Shown: one piece after another, positions 32,376 to 40,237 of the stretch | Position numbering within the stretch: the first letter of the stretch is position 1 | Layout: each line of letters starts with the position of its first letter | NCBI GenBank assembly: GCA_019119045.1 | Contig: DWXS01000035.1 | Span: forward strand, 1 to 41,921 | DNA: 41,921 nt | Direction of reading: 5' to 3' | Source: Candidatus Mailhella merdavium | GTDB lineage: Bacteria > Desulfobacterota > Desulfovibrionia > Desulfovibrionales > Desulfovibrionaceae | Program-made: the position numbers and the translations under genes | Notes under the pieces: generated by a model | Databases searched by the model: none | Told to the model about the DNA's origin: nothing | What the model saw: only the letters and a program-made list of their open reading frames with translations

Positions 32376-33890
32376 TCATGAACCCAGAGCAGCGCGTACC
32401 GCCCGGACAAGGCCGGGAATGGTGTATTCTTCCGGTTCGATATCGGGTTCAAGGCCCGCTTCCCGCAGAGTGGCGGACGTGATCGGGCCTATGCTGGCAA
32501 GTCTGGTTTCCGGATGTTCCTTCAGCAGTTCTGCCGGAAAGACGGAAAGAAAATTGCGCACGGTGGAGGAAGAGCCGAAGGTGATGCAGGAAAGCTTTCC
32601 TTCCTTAAGATCGTCGATCAGACGTTGCCTCAGCGCGGAGTTTTCCGCAGGCACCGTTTCATACGCCGCTACGACGTCCACGCTTGCGCCCGCCTTCGTC
32701 AGTTCGTCCGGGAGTACGTCGCGGGCCTTGAGCGCGCGGGGAAGAAGGATCTTCTTTCCTGCCACGCCGTCGGCAATCAGACCCTCGGCGGCACATTCCG
32801 CCACATGGCGGGAGGGAATGAAGTCCGGACGCAGGCCGAGAGCACGCAGACTGTTCCCCGTTGCCGGGCCGATGGCGGCGATGCGGACGCCGCCGAAGGC
32901 GCGGGCGTCCAGCCCCAGTTCTTCCAGCTTCCGGGCAAAAAATCTTACGCCGTTGGCGGAGGTGAACACCACCCAGTCATACGAGGCAAGCCGGGCAACG
33001 GCCTGCGTCAATGCCGAATCGTCCTGCATGGGGCGTATGGCAATGGTGGGGAACTGAATGACATGTGCGCCCAGTTCGGCAAACAGGGCCGCGCTTTCGC
33101 TGGCCTGTTCGCGCGCGCGGGTGATCACGATGCTGCGACCGAACAGGGGACGGCGTTCGAACCAGTCCAGCTTTTCGCGCATCCGCACCACCTGCCCGAC
33201 CACAATGACCGAGGGGTTGGAAAATCCCTGTCGGACGGCCTCCTGCGGAAGCTCCCCGAGCGTGGAAACCAGGGAACGCTGATGATCCGTGGTGCCCCAG
33301 TGAACGAGGGCGGAGGGCGTTTCCGCAGACATGCCGGCCGCAATCAGATTGCGGGAAATTTCCGGAAGGTTCTTCATCCCCATGACGAAAACCAGCGTGG
33401 AGGCGCTGCGTGCCAGAGCGTCCCAGTTATGCACCGAACCGGGCTTTGTCGGATCTTCATGACCGGTGATCAGCGTTACCGAAGAAGCCAGCGTGCGGTG
33501 CGTCAGAGGAATGCCCGCATAGGCCGGCCCGGCTATGGTGCTTGAAATGCCCGGAATTTCCTCAAAGGGAATATTCGCGTTGAAAAGTTCTTCGCCTTCT
33601 TCGCCGCCCCGTCCGAAAATATAGGGGTCCCCGCCCTTGAGACGGGCAACGACCTTTCCTTCTCTGGCAAGCCGGATCAGAAGCTTGTTGATTTCATGCT
33701 GGGGGAGCGCGTGATTTCCCGCCTTTTTGCCCACATATATGAGTTCAGCGTCGGGGCGGGCGTGGGCGAGCAGATCTTCGCTGGAAAGAAAGTCATAGAC
33801 CACGGCATCAGCCCGCTCGAGGGCGCGCAGTCCCTTCAGGGTAAGAAGACCGGGATCGCCCGGCCCTGCTCCGATCAGATATACGTACAT
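32376..33890 (-). CDS. cobA/hemD: Fused uroporphyrinogen-III C-methyltransferase / uroporphyrinogen-III synthase (CobA-HemD)
   Basis: This 504-residue fusion combines two tetrapyrrole activities. Residues about 1-245 are CobA (SUMT), with VYLIGAGPGDPGLLTLKG at the start, the SAM-binding LKGGDPYIFGRGGEE near 85 and GISSTIAGPAYAGIPLTHR near 115. Residues about 255-504 are HemD, beginning GRSIVITRAREQ and ending in a GPITSATLREAGL loop. It closes the porphyrin ring and then makes precorrin-2 for siroheme, cobalamin and (in sulfate reducers) heme by the siroheme route. The ATG at 33890 has GGAGG about 4 bases upstream; a longer frame upstream spans the promoter. It heads a minus-strand run with purN and AMMECR1. 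Confidence 0.96.
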   Translation of the reverse strand: MYVYLIGAGPGDPGLLTLKGLRALERADAVVYDFLSSEDLLAHARPDAELIYVGKKAGNHALPQHEINKLLIRLAREGKVVARLKGGDPYIFGRGGEEGEELFNANIPFEEIPGISSTIAGPAYAGIPLTHRTLASSVTLITGHEDPTKPGSVHNWDALARSASTLVFVMGMKNLPEISRNLIAAGMSAETPSALVHWGTTDHQRSLVSTLGELPQEAVRQGFSNPSVIVVGQVVRMREKLDWFERRPLFGRSIVITRAREQASESAALFAELGAHVIQFPTIAIRPMQDDSALTQAVARLASYDWVVFTSANGVRFFARKLEELGLDARAFGGVRIAAIGPATGNSLRALGLRPDFIPSRHVAECAAEGLIADGVAGKKILLPRALKARDVLPDELTKAGASVDVVAAYETVPAENSALRQRLIDDLKEGKLSCITFGSSSTVRNFLSVFPAELLKEHPETRLASIGPITSATLREAGLEPDIEPEEYTIPGLVRAVRAALGS

Positions 33891-33925
33891 TCCGCCTCCC
33901 GCAGAACTGTAAAGTTTCAGCGCAC

Positions 33926-33954
33926 ACTCTAGCCGGAAAGGTCTGCGGGGGCAA
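33926..33954 (-). promoter_or_regulatory. Promoter for cobA-hemD operon
   Basis: On the minus strand TTGCCC (33954-33949) and TAGAGT (33931-33926) are spaced by 17 bases. Predicted start near 33919, giving a 30-base leader to the ATG at 33890 and excluding the longer open frame. Confidence 0.55.
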
Positions 33955-33985
33955 GAACCGCTTCCCGACTTATCCTGATGGATTG

Positions 33986-34001
33986 TGGCATTATTTTTGC
34001 A
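33986..34001 (+). promoter_or_regulatory. Sigma-54 promoter upstream of the hydrolase-like gene
   Basis: TGGCATTATTTTTGCA fits TGGCA-N6-TTGCA perfectly at the conserved positions. The predicted start is near 34013. It is the third element of this type in the window; the other two drive fliG and fliM. Confidence 0.82.
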
Positions 34002-34157
34002 TTTTGATGTCTCGATCTGCCTCAAACGGAGTCCGAATAACTCCCGGATTCAGACATACAGCGGCAGAATATTTGATATTTCTTGATTTATTTATGGAAT
34101 AGCCCATGCGGGAGACCGTCAAAATATCGGCGCAGCATCGCCGTGGAGCCTGATGCC

Positions 34158-35360
34158 ATGATCGAACGAACCGTAATGATACGCAACCATATTGAGCCTG
34201 GAGACGCGGGAGAGAGCGTTCGCAAGGCCATGGGGGCGACAAGGGATACGGGCGGTTTTGCCCGCGCACTCGGAGAACAGGCCTCATTCGGAAGCCCGGA
34301 CTCCATCCTTCCTCAGGCCGGTGCGCTGGTAACGCCTTCGGCTCTGGGAGGTGTCTTCGGCAAGACGCTGGGGGAAAGGGCGGCGAGCGATCCGGCCCTT
34401 GCCGCCGCTCTCGGTCGGAGCAGCGCGGAGTCCAGGTCTGGCGGGACTCCTTCAGCGGGAGACGCAGGGAGTTCTGCCGGAGCCGCAGCCGCGTCCGGAG
34501 AGCAGGAGGAGCAGACGCAGGGCATTCCTCTGCGCAGGAGCAGCCGCATTTCACTGGACAGGGTTGCTCTGCCCCTGCGTCGCAGCAGCATGGCTCCGGG
34601 AATTTCTCTGTCCGCCGTCTCCGGCGGCATTTCTCTGGGAAGGAGAACGGGAGCCATTGCTCTTGACGAGCGTTCCCTGCGCACATTGAGCCGCGTGCGC
34701 GAAAAGTGCAGCGTGGAAGAAAAGCCCAGCTTTGACGAAGGGAGCCTGTCCGCTCGCTTCGAATCCGGAGGAGACGGTGCGGGGGCAATAGGATACGATC
34801 GCACGGGGGGCACTTCCTACGGATTGTATCAGATTTCCTCCCGTCAGGGGACGTTCGGGGAATTTCTGAAATATCTGGATGAGGAAGCTCCTTCGCTCGC
34901 CGAACGTCTGCGCGCTGCCGGCAATCCGAATACGGGCAATCGCTCCGGCTCCGTTCCGGAGGTCTGGAAGAGCATCGCAAAGGAAGATTCGCAGTATTTT
35001 GCTTCGCTGCAGCACGACTTTATCCGCAAGACGCATTTTGAACCCGTGGTGCGGGATGTGGAAAAGACCCTCGGCGTGAGAAAACTGTCCGAAGCCATGA
35101 AGGAAGTTGTCTGGAGTACTTCTGTCCAGCATGGCCCGAACGGAGCCAGACGTCTTTTTGCCCAGGCTGCGGAACAGGCCGGAAGCGAGGGCGGCAAGGT
35201 GGACGAACGGAAGCTGATTAAGGATGTGTACGCATTGCGGCGGGAGCAGTTCGGCTCTTCCGAAAGAGCGGTGCGCGACGCCGTGCAGCGTCGCCTTGAC
35301 GAAGAAAGGGAACTTGCGCTGGCCATGGTGGGAAAAAAGGGCGGCAGCGTCCTTGCCTGA
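34158..35360 (+). CDS. Signal-less peptidoglycan hydrolase-like protein under sigma-54 control
   Basis: The N-terminal half of this 400-residue protein is low complexity: Ala/Ser/Gly (about 30-120), then repeated hydrophobic-basic units of the form IPLRRSSRISL (about 122-175). Residues about 198-345 form a lysozyme-like domain starting RFESGGDGAGAIGYDRTGGT, with Glu202 as probable catalytic acid, and SYGLYQIS, LQHDFIRKTHFEPV and WSTSVQHGP motifs that resemble lysozyme/chitosanase-like domains in phage tail and VgrG-type proteins. No signal peptide is visible. The sigma-54 promoter links it to the flagellar genes, so it may be exported by the flagellar apparatus and cut the wall for the rod, as FlgJ does. 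GGAG lies 9 bases before the ATG. Function is inferred. Confidence 0.7.
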   Translation: MIERTVMIRNHIEPGDAGESVRKAMGATRDTGGFARALGEQASFGSPDSILPQAGALVTPSALGGVFGKTLGERAASDPALAAALGRSSAESRSGGTPSAGDAGSSAGAAAASGEQEEQTQGIPLRRSSRISLDRVALPLRRSSMAPGISLSAVSGGISLGRRTGAIALDERSLRTLSRVREKCSVEEKPSFDEGSLSARFESGGDGAGAIGYDRTGGTSYGLYQISSRQGTFGEFLKYLDEEAPSLAERLRAAGNPNTGNRSGSVPEVWKSIAKEDSQYFASLQHDFIRKTHFEPVVRDVEKTLGVRKLSEAMKEVVWSTSVQHGPNGARRLFAQAAEQAGSEGGKVDERKLIKDVYALRREQFGSSERAVRDAVQRRLDEERELALAMVGKKGGSVLA

Positions 35361-35398
35361 ATATCCGGGCCTGAATATCGGAATCTGAATATCCGGAG
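35357..35398 (+). repeat. Three tandem 14-bp repeats with stops in all three frames
   Basis: CTGAATATCCGGGC, CTGAATATCGGAAT and CTGAATATCCGGAG follow each other directly at 35357, 35371 and 35385. Each includes TGA; since 14 is not a multiple of three, the three stops fall in three different frames, and the first is the stop of the preceding gene. The last copy forms the left arm of the terminator. Confidence 0.75.
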
Positions 35399-35426
35399 AG
35401 CGGAGTTTGCTCTCCGGAATGTTTTT
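35393..35426 (+). terminator. Terminator after the hydrolase-like gene
   Basis: CCGGAGAGC (35393-35401) and GCTCTCCGG (35409-35417) form a 9-bp stem with a 7-base loop, followed by AATG and five T (35422-35426). Confidence 0.85.
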
Positions 35427-35468
35427 ATCGCCGGAAGCATCCGTCAAACGCTTGTTCCGGCCTCTGCG

Positions 35469-35500
35469 GAGAAGGTCGAACGTCGGCCTTCTCTTTTTTT
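35469..35500 (+). terminator. Second, tandem terminator
   Basis: GAGAAGG (35469-35475) and CCTTCTC (35487-35493) with an 11-base loop are followed by seven T. It backs up the terminator 70 bases upstream and shields the convergent sdaA gene from readthrough. Confidence 0.75.
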
Positions 35501-35584
35501 CGTCTTCCGACTGCCTTGCCGCCGTACTCCGCAGGCCGTTGCAGGCTGCAGAGCGCGCCGGGCCGGTGATGCCGCTGGCTGTTT

Positions 35585-36991
35585 TCAGCAGTTCACCATG
35601 CTGACGGCCAGTCCTCCCAGCGACGTTTCCTTGAATTTTGCGTTCATGTCCCGGCCGGTTTCGGCCATGGCGGCAATGACGGAATCCAGCGTGACCCGGT
35701 GATGCCACGGATTTTCCGTGGAGGCTATGAGATAGGCGTTGTATGCCTTGAGCGCGCCCATGGCGTTGCGTTCGATGCAGGGAATCTGGACATAGCCGCC
35801 CACGGGATCGCAGGTCAGGCCCAGATGATGTTCCAGCGCAATTTCCGCAGCGTTTTCCGTGGTTGCGGCGGAACTGCCCCGGGCATGGGCCACAAGCGCG
35901 GCCGCCATGGCCGATCCGACGCCGACCTCGCCCTGACAGCCCACTTCGGCCCCGGCAATGGCGGCGTTGTGCTTGGCGAGAAATCCCACCGCGGCGGCTG
36001 CCAGCATTCCTTCCCGCAGGGCCCTGTCGCCTACGACGAGATCGTGACGCAGGGCATGGAGAAGGGCGGGCATGACGCCGGAGGCTCCGCAGGTGGGAGC
36101 GGTGACGATGACCCCTCCCGCCGCATTTTCTTCCGCCGTGGCCATGGCATAGGCGTTGAGCTGGGCCATGAAGCGATCGCTGCGCAGCGGCATGGCTTTG
36201 CCCCGTTCATACAATTCCGCAGCCTTGCGCTGAACCCCCAGAGTACCGGGCAGGGCGCCGTCGCGCTCAAGACCGTGTCGCACGCTGGCAAGCATGATTT
36301 CCATGAGCGCATCGAGCTTTTCCAGAATGGCGGCCCGTCCCATGCCGGAGATTGCCATTTCGTTTTCCAGCATGAGTTCGTGTATGGCCAGACCTGTTGT
36401 CCGGAGGAGTTCACGCAGCTGGCGCATGTTGCGATAGCGGTGAACGGGAAGCCCTCTTTCCGGAGCCTTCCAGCCCTTCCACTGGATGAAGCCTCCGCCT
36501 ACGGAATAATATTCGCGTTCCAGCAGGGGAGGCTCGCCGTCCCCGGAGGGCTTTTCCGGCACAAGGGAGATGATGAGCGTATTGCTGTAGGGAAAACTGT
36601 GCATGACGCTGTCGTGCGTGATGCGGGAGAGCGAAGCCCGTATTTCTCTTGTCCCGGCAAGAACGGTATGCTCGTGTTGTTTGTCTTCCCGAAGACGCTG
36701 TAAAAATCCGGGCGGACAGCTGGAAGGATCGTATCCGAGCAGTCCGGCCAGTACGGCGGCGTCGGTGCCGTGCCCTTCGCCCGTTGCGCTGAGAGAGCCG
36801 AAGAGCCGGACATGAAAAGCCAGAGGAATGTCCGTCGGCATTCGGGACAGCTCGTCCGCATGATCGCGGCAGAGCGAGAGAAAGTCGTGAGCGGCCTTCA
36901 TCGGCCCTATGGTATGTGAGCTGGAAGGCCCCGGCCCGCTTTTGAAAAGATCAAAGATGGATGTTTCGATGCAGTCGGCATTGACGGACAT
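35585..36991 (-). CDS. sdaA: Iron-sulfur L-serine ammonia-lyase, single-chain form
   Basis: This 468-residue enzyme deaminates L-serine to pyruvate and ammonia with an oxygen-sensitive 4Fe-4S cluster. The N-terminal beta domain opens with SIFDLFKSGPGPSSSHTIGPM, and the alpha domain carries Cys352 (GCQGEVGVG), Cys394 (TCDPVGGY) and Cys405 (IPCIERN), the three cluster ligands. The final residue, Cys468 in MVNC, matches the C-terminal cysteine that in the Legionella enzyme folds back to cap the cluster. Length and layout are standard. It starts at 36991 with only a weak GGGAA upstream and stands alone between terminators and a divergent respiratory module. Confidence 0.96.
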   Translation of the reverse strand: MSVNADCIETSIFDLFKSGPGPSSSHTIGPMKAAHDFLSLCRDHADELSRMPTDIPLAFHVRLFGSLSATGEGHGTDAAVLAGLLGYDPSSCPPGFLQRLREDKQHEHTVLAGTREIRASLSRITHDSVMHSFPYSNTLIISLVPEKPSGDGEPPLLEREYYSVGGGFIQWKGWKAPERGLPVHRYRNMRQLRELLRTTGLAIHELMLENEMAISGMGRAAILEKLDALMEIMLASVRHGLERDGALPGTLGVQRKAAELYERGKAMPLRSDRFMAQLNAYAMATAEENAAGGVIVTAPTCGASGVMPALLHALRHDLVVGDRALREGMLAAAAVGFLAKHNAAIAGAEVGCQGEVGVGSAMAAALVAHARGSSAATTENAAEIALEHHLGLTCDPVGGYVQIPCIERNAMGALKAYNAYLIASTENPWHHRVTLDSVIAAMAETGRDMNAKFKETSLGGLAVSMVNC

Positions 36992-37175
36992 GGCTGTTCC
37001 CGAAATAAGCGGTTAAATGTTTTCCGGGCGGAGTATGGCATTGCCCCTGCCGCCGCGCAAGAAGAATCCCGCCCGAAAGGGCAGGGGGGACGAAAGCCCT
37101 GTTCTCCCTTTGTCGGAAGGTGAGGGCGGAGGCCGGGCACGCTCCGGAGCGGGGGAGGAGCTTTGGAGAAGGTAC

Positions 37176-37204
37176 TTGTTTTTTGAGGAATATTGAAATA
37201 GAAT
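37176..37204 (+). promoter_or_regulatory. Promoter for the membrane redox module
   Basis: TTGTTT (37176-37181) and TAGAAT (37199-37204) are spaced by 17 bases; the -10 matches five of six. It leaves a leader of about 100 bases to the gene at 37313. The 184 bases toward sdaA hold a GCCC-GAAA-GGGC hairpin but no other feature. Confidence 0.5.
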
Positions 37205-37312
37205 CCGGAAAGTTTTCCCTCGGGAATTCATCTTTGGCAAGAACTGCCCGGACAGGGCCGCTGCTTAATCCTGAGTACGGCGCCGTTCCCGGCAAGTTTG
37301 GAGGAGAGACCT

Positions 37313-38266
37313 ATGCTCTTTATGTTCCTGGCTTATGCGGCCCTGATCGCTTGCGTAGCCATCATCGCGATGAAGTTCATCGGCTACCTGAAACACCCCC
37401 AGCACCTGCGCTGGGAACTCTATCCCGTGGCGCATGAAGAAGCTGACCGCGTGAAGTACGGTGGCAGTTATCTTGAAAAGACGAACTGGTGGAAGGAAAA
37501 GCAGCACGGTTCGACCATCGGAATGCTGAAAGGTTTTCTGCAGGAAGCTCTGTTCCTGCATGCCACCTTTGAACATAACCGCCCCCTGTGGTATGTCACC
37601 TATCCGTTCCACCTCGGTCTGTATGCGCTGATCGGCGCCTTTGTTCTCACGCTGCTTGTCTCCGTACTTATTGCGGCCGGCTTTACCGGCGGCTTCGTCA
37701 GTTTCCTCACCGTACTGCTTGCTCTTGCCAATTTCGTCGGCTTTGTCGGCGTACTCTTCGGCACGATCGGCCTCATCCGCCGTCGCCTTAATGACAAGGG
37801 CCTGCGCAAATACAGCACGCGCGAACACTTCTTCAACCTCGGCATGTTCGCCCTGTATGCGCTCATCGGACTTATTCTGGTGTTCCACGGCAGCGGCTAT
37901 CTTGCTCTGAGCATGACCTTTGTCGGCGGCATGTTCATGTTCGACGCCACCCCCTTCTCCCTGGCCTTCGGGGCGGCTTCCGGCTCTCTGGCTTTCTTCT
38001 ACGGTCTGTACATTCTGCTGACCTGCTTTATTCTTGTGTGGGTTCCCTACAGCTTCATGGGTCATGCCTTCATGAAGTATTTTACCTGGCATGACATCCG
38101 CTGGGGCGACACCCCGACTCAGGACAGTGAAACCATTCAGGCCAAGCTGCTTGAAGACCTGAATCGCCCCGTGAGCTGGAAGGCTCCCCACGTCAAGGGC
38201 GACGGGAAGAAGACCTGGGCCGAAATCGCCACCTCCACCGGCACGGACGACGCCTCCAAGGAGTAA
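37313..38266 (+). CDS. Membrane b-type cytochrome-like subunit (TmcC/DsrM/HmcE type)
   Basis: This 317-residue integral membrane protein has five or six helices (about 3-23, 97-122, 128-155, 174-194, 228-248) and a cytosolic tail. The N-terminal RWELYPVAHE segment and His at 100, 172, 192, 251 and 260 fit the NarI-like quinone-linked cytochrome b subunits of Dsr, Tmc and Hmc complexes, where two His pairs hold hemes b. It would exchange electrons between the quinone pool and the CCG protein encoded 7 bases downstream. GGAGGAG lies 6 bases before the ATG at 37313. No periplasmic cytochrome c gene is present, so it differs from Tmc and Hmc clusters. Confidence 0.82.
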   Translation: MLFMFLAYAALIACVAIIAMKFIGYLKHPQHLRWELYPVAHEEADRVKYGGSYLEKTNWWKEKQHGSTIGMLKGFLQEALFLHATFEHNRPLWYVTYPFHLGLYALIGAFVLTLLVSVLIAAGFTGGFVSFLTVLLALANFVGFVGVLFGTIGLIRRRLNDKGLRKYSTREHFFNLGMFALYALIGLILVFHGSGYLALSMTFVGGMFMFDATPFSLAFGAASGSLAFFYGLYILLTCFILVWVPYSFMGHAFMKYFTWHDIRWGDTPTQDSETIQAKLLEDLNRPVSWKAPHVKGDGKKTWAEIATSTGTDDASKE

Positions 38267-38272
38267 TCTGCA

Positions 38273-39865
38273 ATGAAAATTGACGATATTAATTTCAACG
38301 ACCTCGCCACGGAAGAAGGTCAGCTGACCACCGTCGACGTAAGCACGCTGAAAAAGCTGCCGGTGGACTACCGGACCTATGAATGGAAGCCCTATACCGA
38401 CGCCCAGAAAGAAGAATTCTGCTGCATTCTGGACGACATGAACGTGCTTCAGATTCCTGTGCCGAAGACGCCCGAAGAAGAAGAGGAAATGGTCAACCGC
38501 TTCATCGACGGCGTGCGCAAGCTCTTTTCTCCGGACAATAACTGGACCTGCCTCGCCATGCTGGACACCAGCATGGATTACTGCGCCCAGTGCAACTCCT
38601 GCTCCGAAGCCTGCCATCTGTACGAAATGACCAACGGGCATGAAATGTACCGCCCGAATTTCCGTTCCGAAATCTTCCGCCGCATCTACAAGCAGTATGT
38701 GAAGAAGGAACCCTTTGCGAAGTGGCGTTACGGCGACATCCAGCTGAACTGGAAGATGGTTGCCCGTCTTGCCGAGCTTTCCTACCGCTGCAACCTGTGC
38801 CGCCGCTGCGCGCAGGTGTGCCCCATCGGGGTGGACAACGGTCTGATTGCCCGCGAACTGCGCAAGCTCTTCAGTCAGGAATTCGGCTGGGCTCCCCGCG
38901 AACTGCATGAAAAAGGCACGGTTCTCCAGCTTGAAAAAGGATCGTCCACGGGTATGACCAAGGACGTTGTGCAGGAAACCGTGGAATTCATCGACGAGGA
39001 CTATGTGGAGTCCACCGGGTACGAATTCAAGACCCCGTGGGACGTGGAAGGCGCGGATATTCTGCTCATCCACAATGCCGGCGAAATGCTGGCCTGGCCC
39101 GACAACATCGCGGCTTTCTCCATCATCTTCGAGGCTGCCGGACTCTCCTGGACGTTGAGCAGCGAAATCGCCGGATACGATTCGGTCAACTACGGCGTCT
39201 TTTATGACGACGTGCAGGCCGCCCGCGTTGCCATCAAGCATGCGGAAGCCGCCAAGAAGCTCGGCGTCAAGCGCATCGTGCTGGGCGAATGCGGTCATGC
39301 CCACAAGGCTCTGACCGTCATTGCGGATCGCATCCTGCCCCCGGAACTGAATATCCCCCGCGAAAGCTGCTTCCCCGTGCTGCGCGACATCGTGCTGAGC
39401 GGAAAGCTCAAGCTCGACCCCAGCCGCAACGACTTCCCCGTCACGCTGCACGACCCGTGCAACCTGGTGCGTCTGATGGGCGTGGTCAAGCCCCAGCGCG
39501 ACGTGCTGCACGCCATCTGCCCGCAGTTCCGGGAAATGACCCCCCACGGCGTGGAAAACTACTGCTGCGGCGGCGGTTCCGGCTTTGCCATCATTACCCG
39601 CAACAATGCGGAACAGTGGCGTATGAACGTTTCCGGACGTAAAAAGATGGAACAGATCCTCGGGGCCTTCTCCGAGTGCATGGATCCCTCCATCAAGAAG
39701 TATGTCTGCGCTCCCTGCTCCAACTGCAAGGGCCAGATTCGCGAACTTCTCGAACAGAACAACATGCTGGAACGGCACTCCATCCAGTACGGCGGACTTG
39801 TCGAACTCATCGTCAACGCCATGGTGGATGTGAAGCCGGGCTTCATCAAGTGGGAAGAAGAATAA
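38273..39865 (+). CDS. CCG-domain iron-sulfur protein (DsrK/TmcB/HmcF/HdrD-like)
   Basis: This 530-residue cytosolic protein has two 4Fe-4S ferredoxin motifs, Cys104-107-110-114 and Cys173-176-179-183, and a heterodisulfide-reductase-type CCG region with Cys340 (LGECGHAH), Cys396 (LHDPCNLVR), Cys431-432 (NYCCGGGSGF) and Cys479-482-485 (CAPCSNC). The first CCG repeat is degenerate (GYDSVN in place of CCG), as in DsrK-type proteins. It probably holds the catalytic cluster that passes electrons to a thiol/disulfide substrate such as DsrC, or to a soluble carrier. AAGGAG overlaps the stop of the upstream gene, 7 bases away, so both are co-expressed. Which complex it belongs to is not decided by the sequence. 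Confidence 0.85.
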   Translation: MKIDDINFNDLATEEGQLTTVDVSTLKKLPVDYRTYEWKPYTDAQKEEFCCILDDMNVLQIPVPKTPEEEEEMVNRFIDGVRKLFSPDNNWTCLAMLDTSMDYCAQCNSCSEACHLYEMTNGHEMYRPNFRSEIFRRIYKQYVKKEPFAKWRYGDIQLNWKMVARLAELSYRCNLCRRCAQVCPIGVDNGLIARELRKLFSQEFGWAPRELHEKGTVLQLEKGSSTGMTKDVVQETVEFIDEDYVESTGYEFKTPWDVEGADILLIHNAGEMLAWPDNIAAFSIIFEAAGLSWTLSSEIAGYDSVNYGVFYDDVQAARVAIKHAEAAKKLGVKRIVLGECGHAHKALTVIADRILPPELNIPRESCFPVLRDIVLSGKLKLDPSRNDFPVTLHDPCNLVRLMGVVKPQRDVLHAICPQFREMTPHGVENYCCGGGSGFAIITRNNAEQWRMNVSGRKKMEQILGAFSECMDPSIKKYVCAPCSNCKGQIRELLEQNNMLERHSIQYGGLVELIVNAMVDVKPGFIKWEEE

Positions 39866-39903
39866 TTCCCTTTCCCGCGTTGAACTGACGCACAAGCTCA
39901 TGA

Positions 39904-39941
39904 CCGGGCCTCTTGCCGTATTTCGGGAAGAGGCCCGTTTT
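39904..39941 (+). terminator. Terminator after the membrane redox module
   Basis: CGGGCCTCTT (39905-39914) and AAGAGGCCCG (39928-39937) form a perfect 10-bp stem, with a further CC/GG pairing inside the loop, followed by four T. Confidence 0.85.
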
Positions 39942-39954
39942 GTATCCGCTTTTC

Positions 39955-39982
39955 TTGACATGCGCCATGACGGGCGTATGTT
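39955..39982 (+). promoter_or_regulatory. Sigma-70 promoter of the FMN riboswitch
   Basis: TTGACA (39955-39960, perfect) and TATGTT (39977-39982) are spaced by 16 bases. The predicted start near 39990 coincides with the beginning of the riboswitch. Confidence 0.75.
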
Positions 39983-39990
39983 TTTTCCGT

Positions 39991-40126
39991 CTCAGGGCGG
40001 GGTGAAAGTCCCCACCGGCGGTAAACCGGCACAGACCGGCAAGCCCGCGAGCGCGTTTCCCCGTGGGAAGGGCGCTGATCCGGTGCGATTCCGGAGCCGA
40101 CGGTAACAGTCCGGATGGAAGAGATC
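39991..40126 (+). promoter_or_regulatory. FMN riboswitch (RFN element)
   Basis: The conserved RFN blocks occur in order: AGGGCGGGGTGAAAGTCCCC at the start, ACCGGCGGTAAA, AGCCCGCGAGCGC, a variable hairpin GCGTTTCCCCGTGGGAAGG, then GATCCGGTGCGATTCCGGAG, CCGACGGTAACAGTC and CCGGATGGAAGAGA closing the helix. It binds FMN and turns down the riboflavin gene ribB 110 bases downstream. The expression platform contains CGCCC/GGGCG and GCGCC/GGCGC hairpins, with no clear terminator, so control may be at translation. Confidence 0.96.
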
Positions 40127-40237
40127 GGTTTTTCCTTCGCCCTTTTTCCGGGCGGGTGCGCCTTTTCGGCGCCATTCCCTCTCCTCCCTGTCATATCGCC
40201 CTGATGCCTGAATCTTTTTCCGTAAGGAGAACGTATC

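Noticed and set aside
37232-37247. A fourth sigma-54-like site TGGCAAGAACTGCC before the membrane redox module
   Set aside because: The GG-GC spacing is two bases too short and the TTGC block is absent; a sigma-70 promoter upstream explains the operon better.
37265-39961. An 898-codon open frame on the minus strand, opposite the membrane redox module
   Set aside because: It exactly mirrors two well-supported genes with conserved Cys motifs; its translation is His/Val/Gln-rich with no family signature and results from GC-biased third positions of the real genes.
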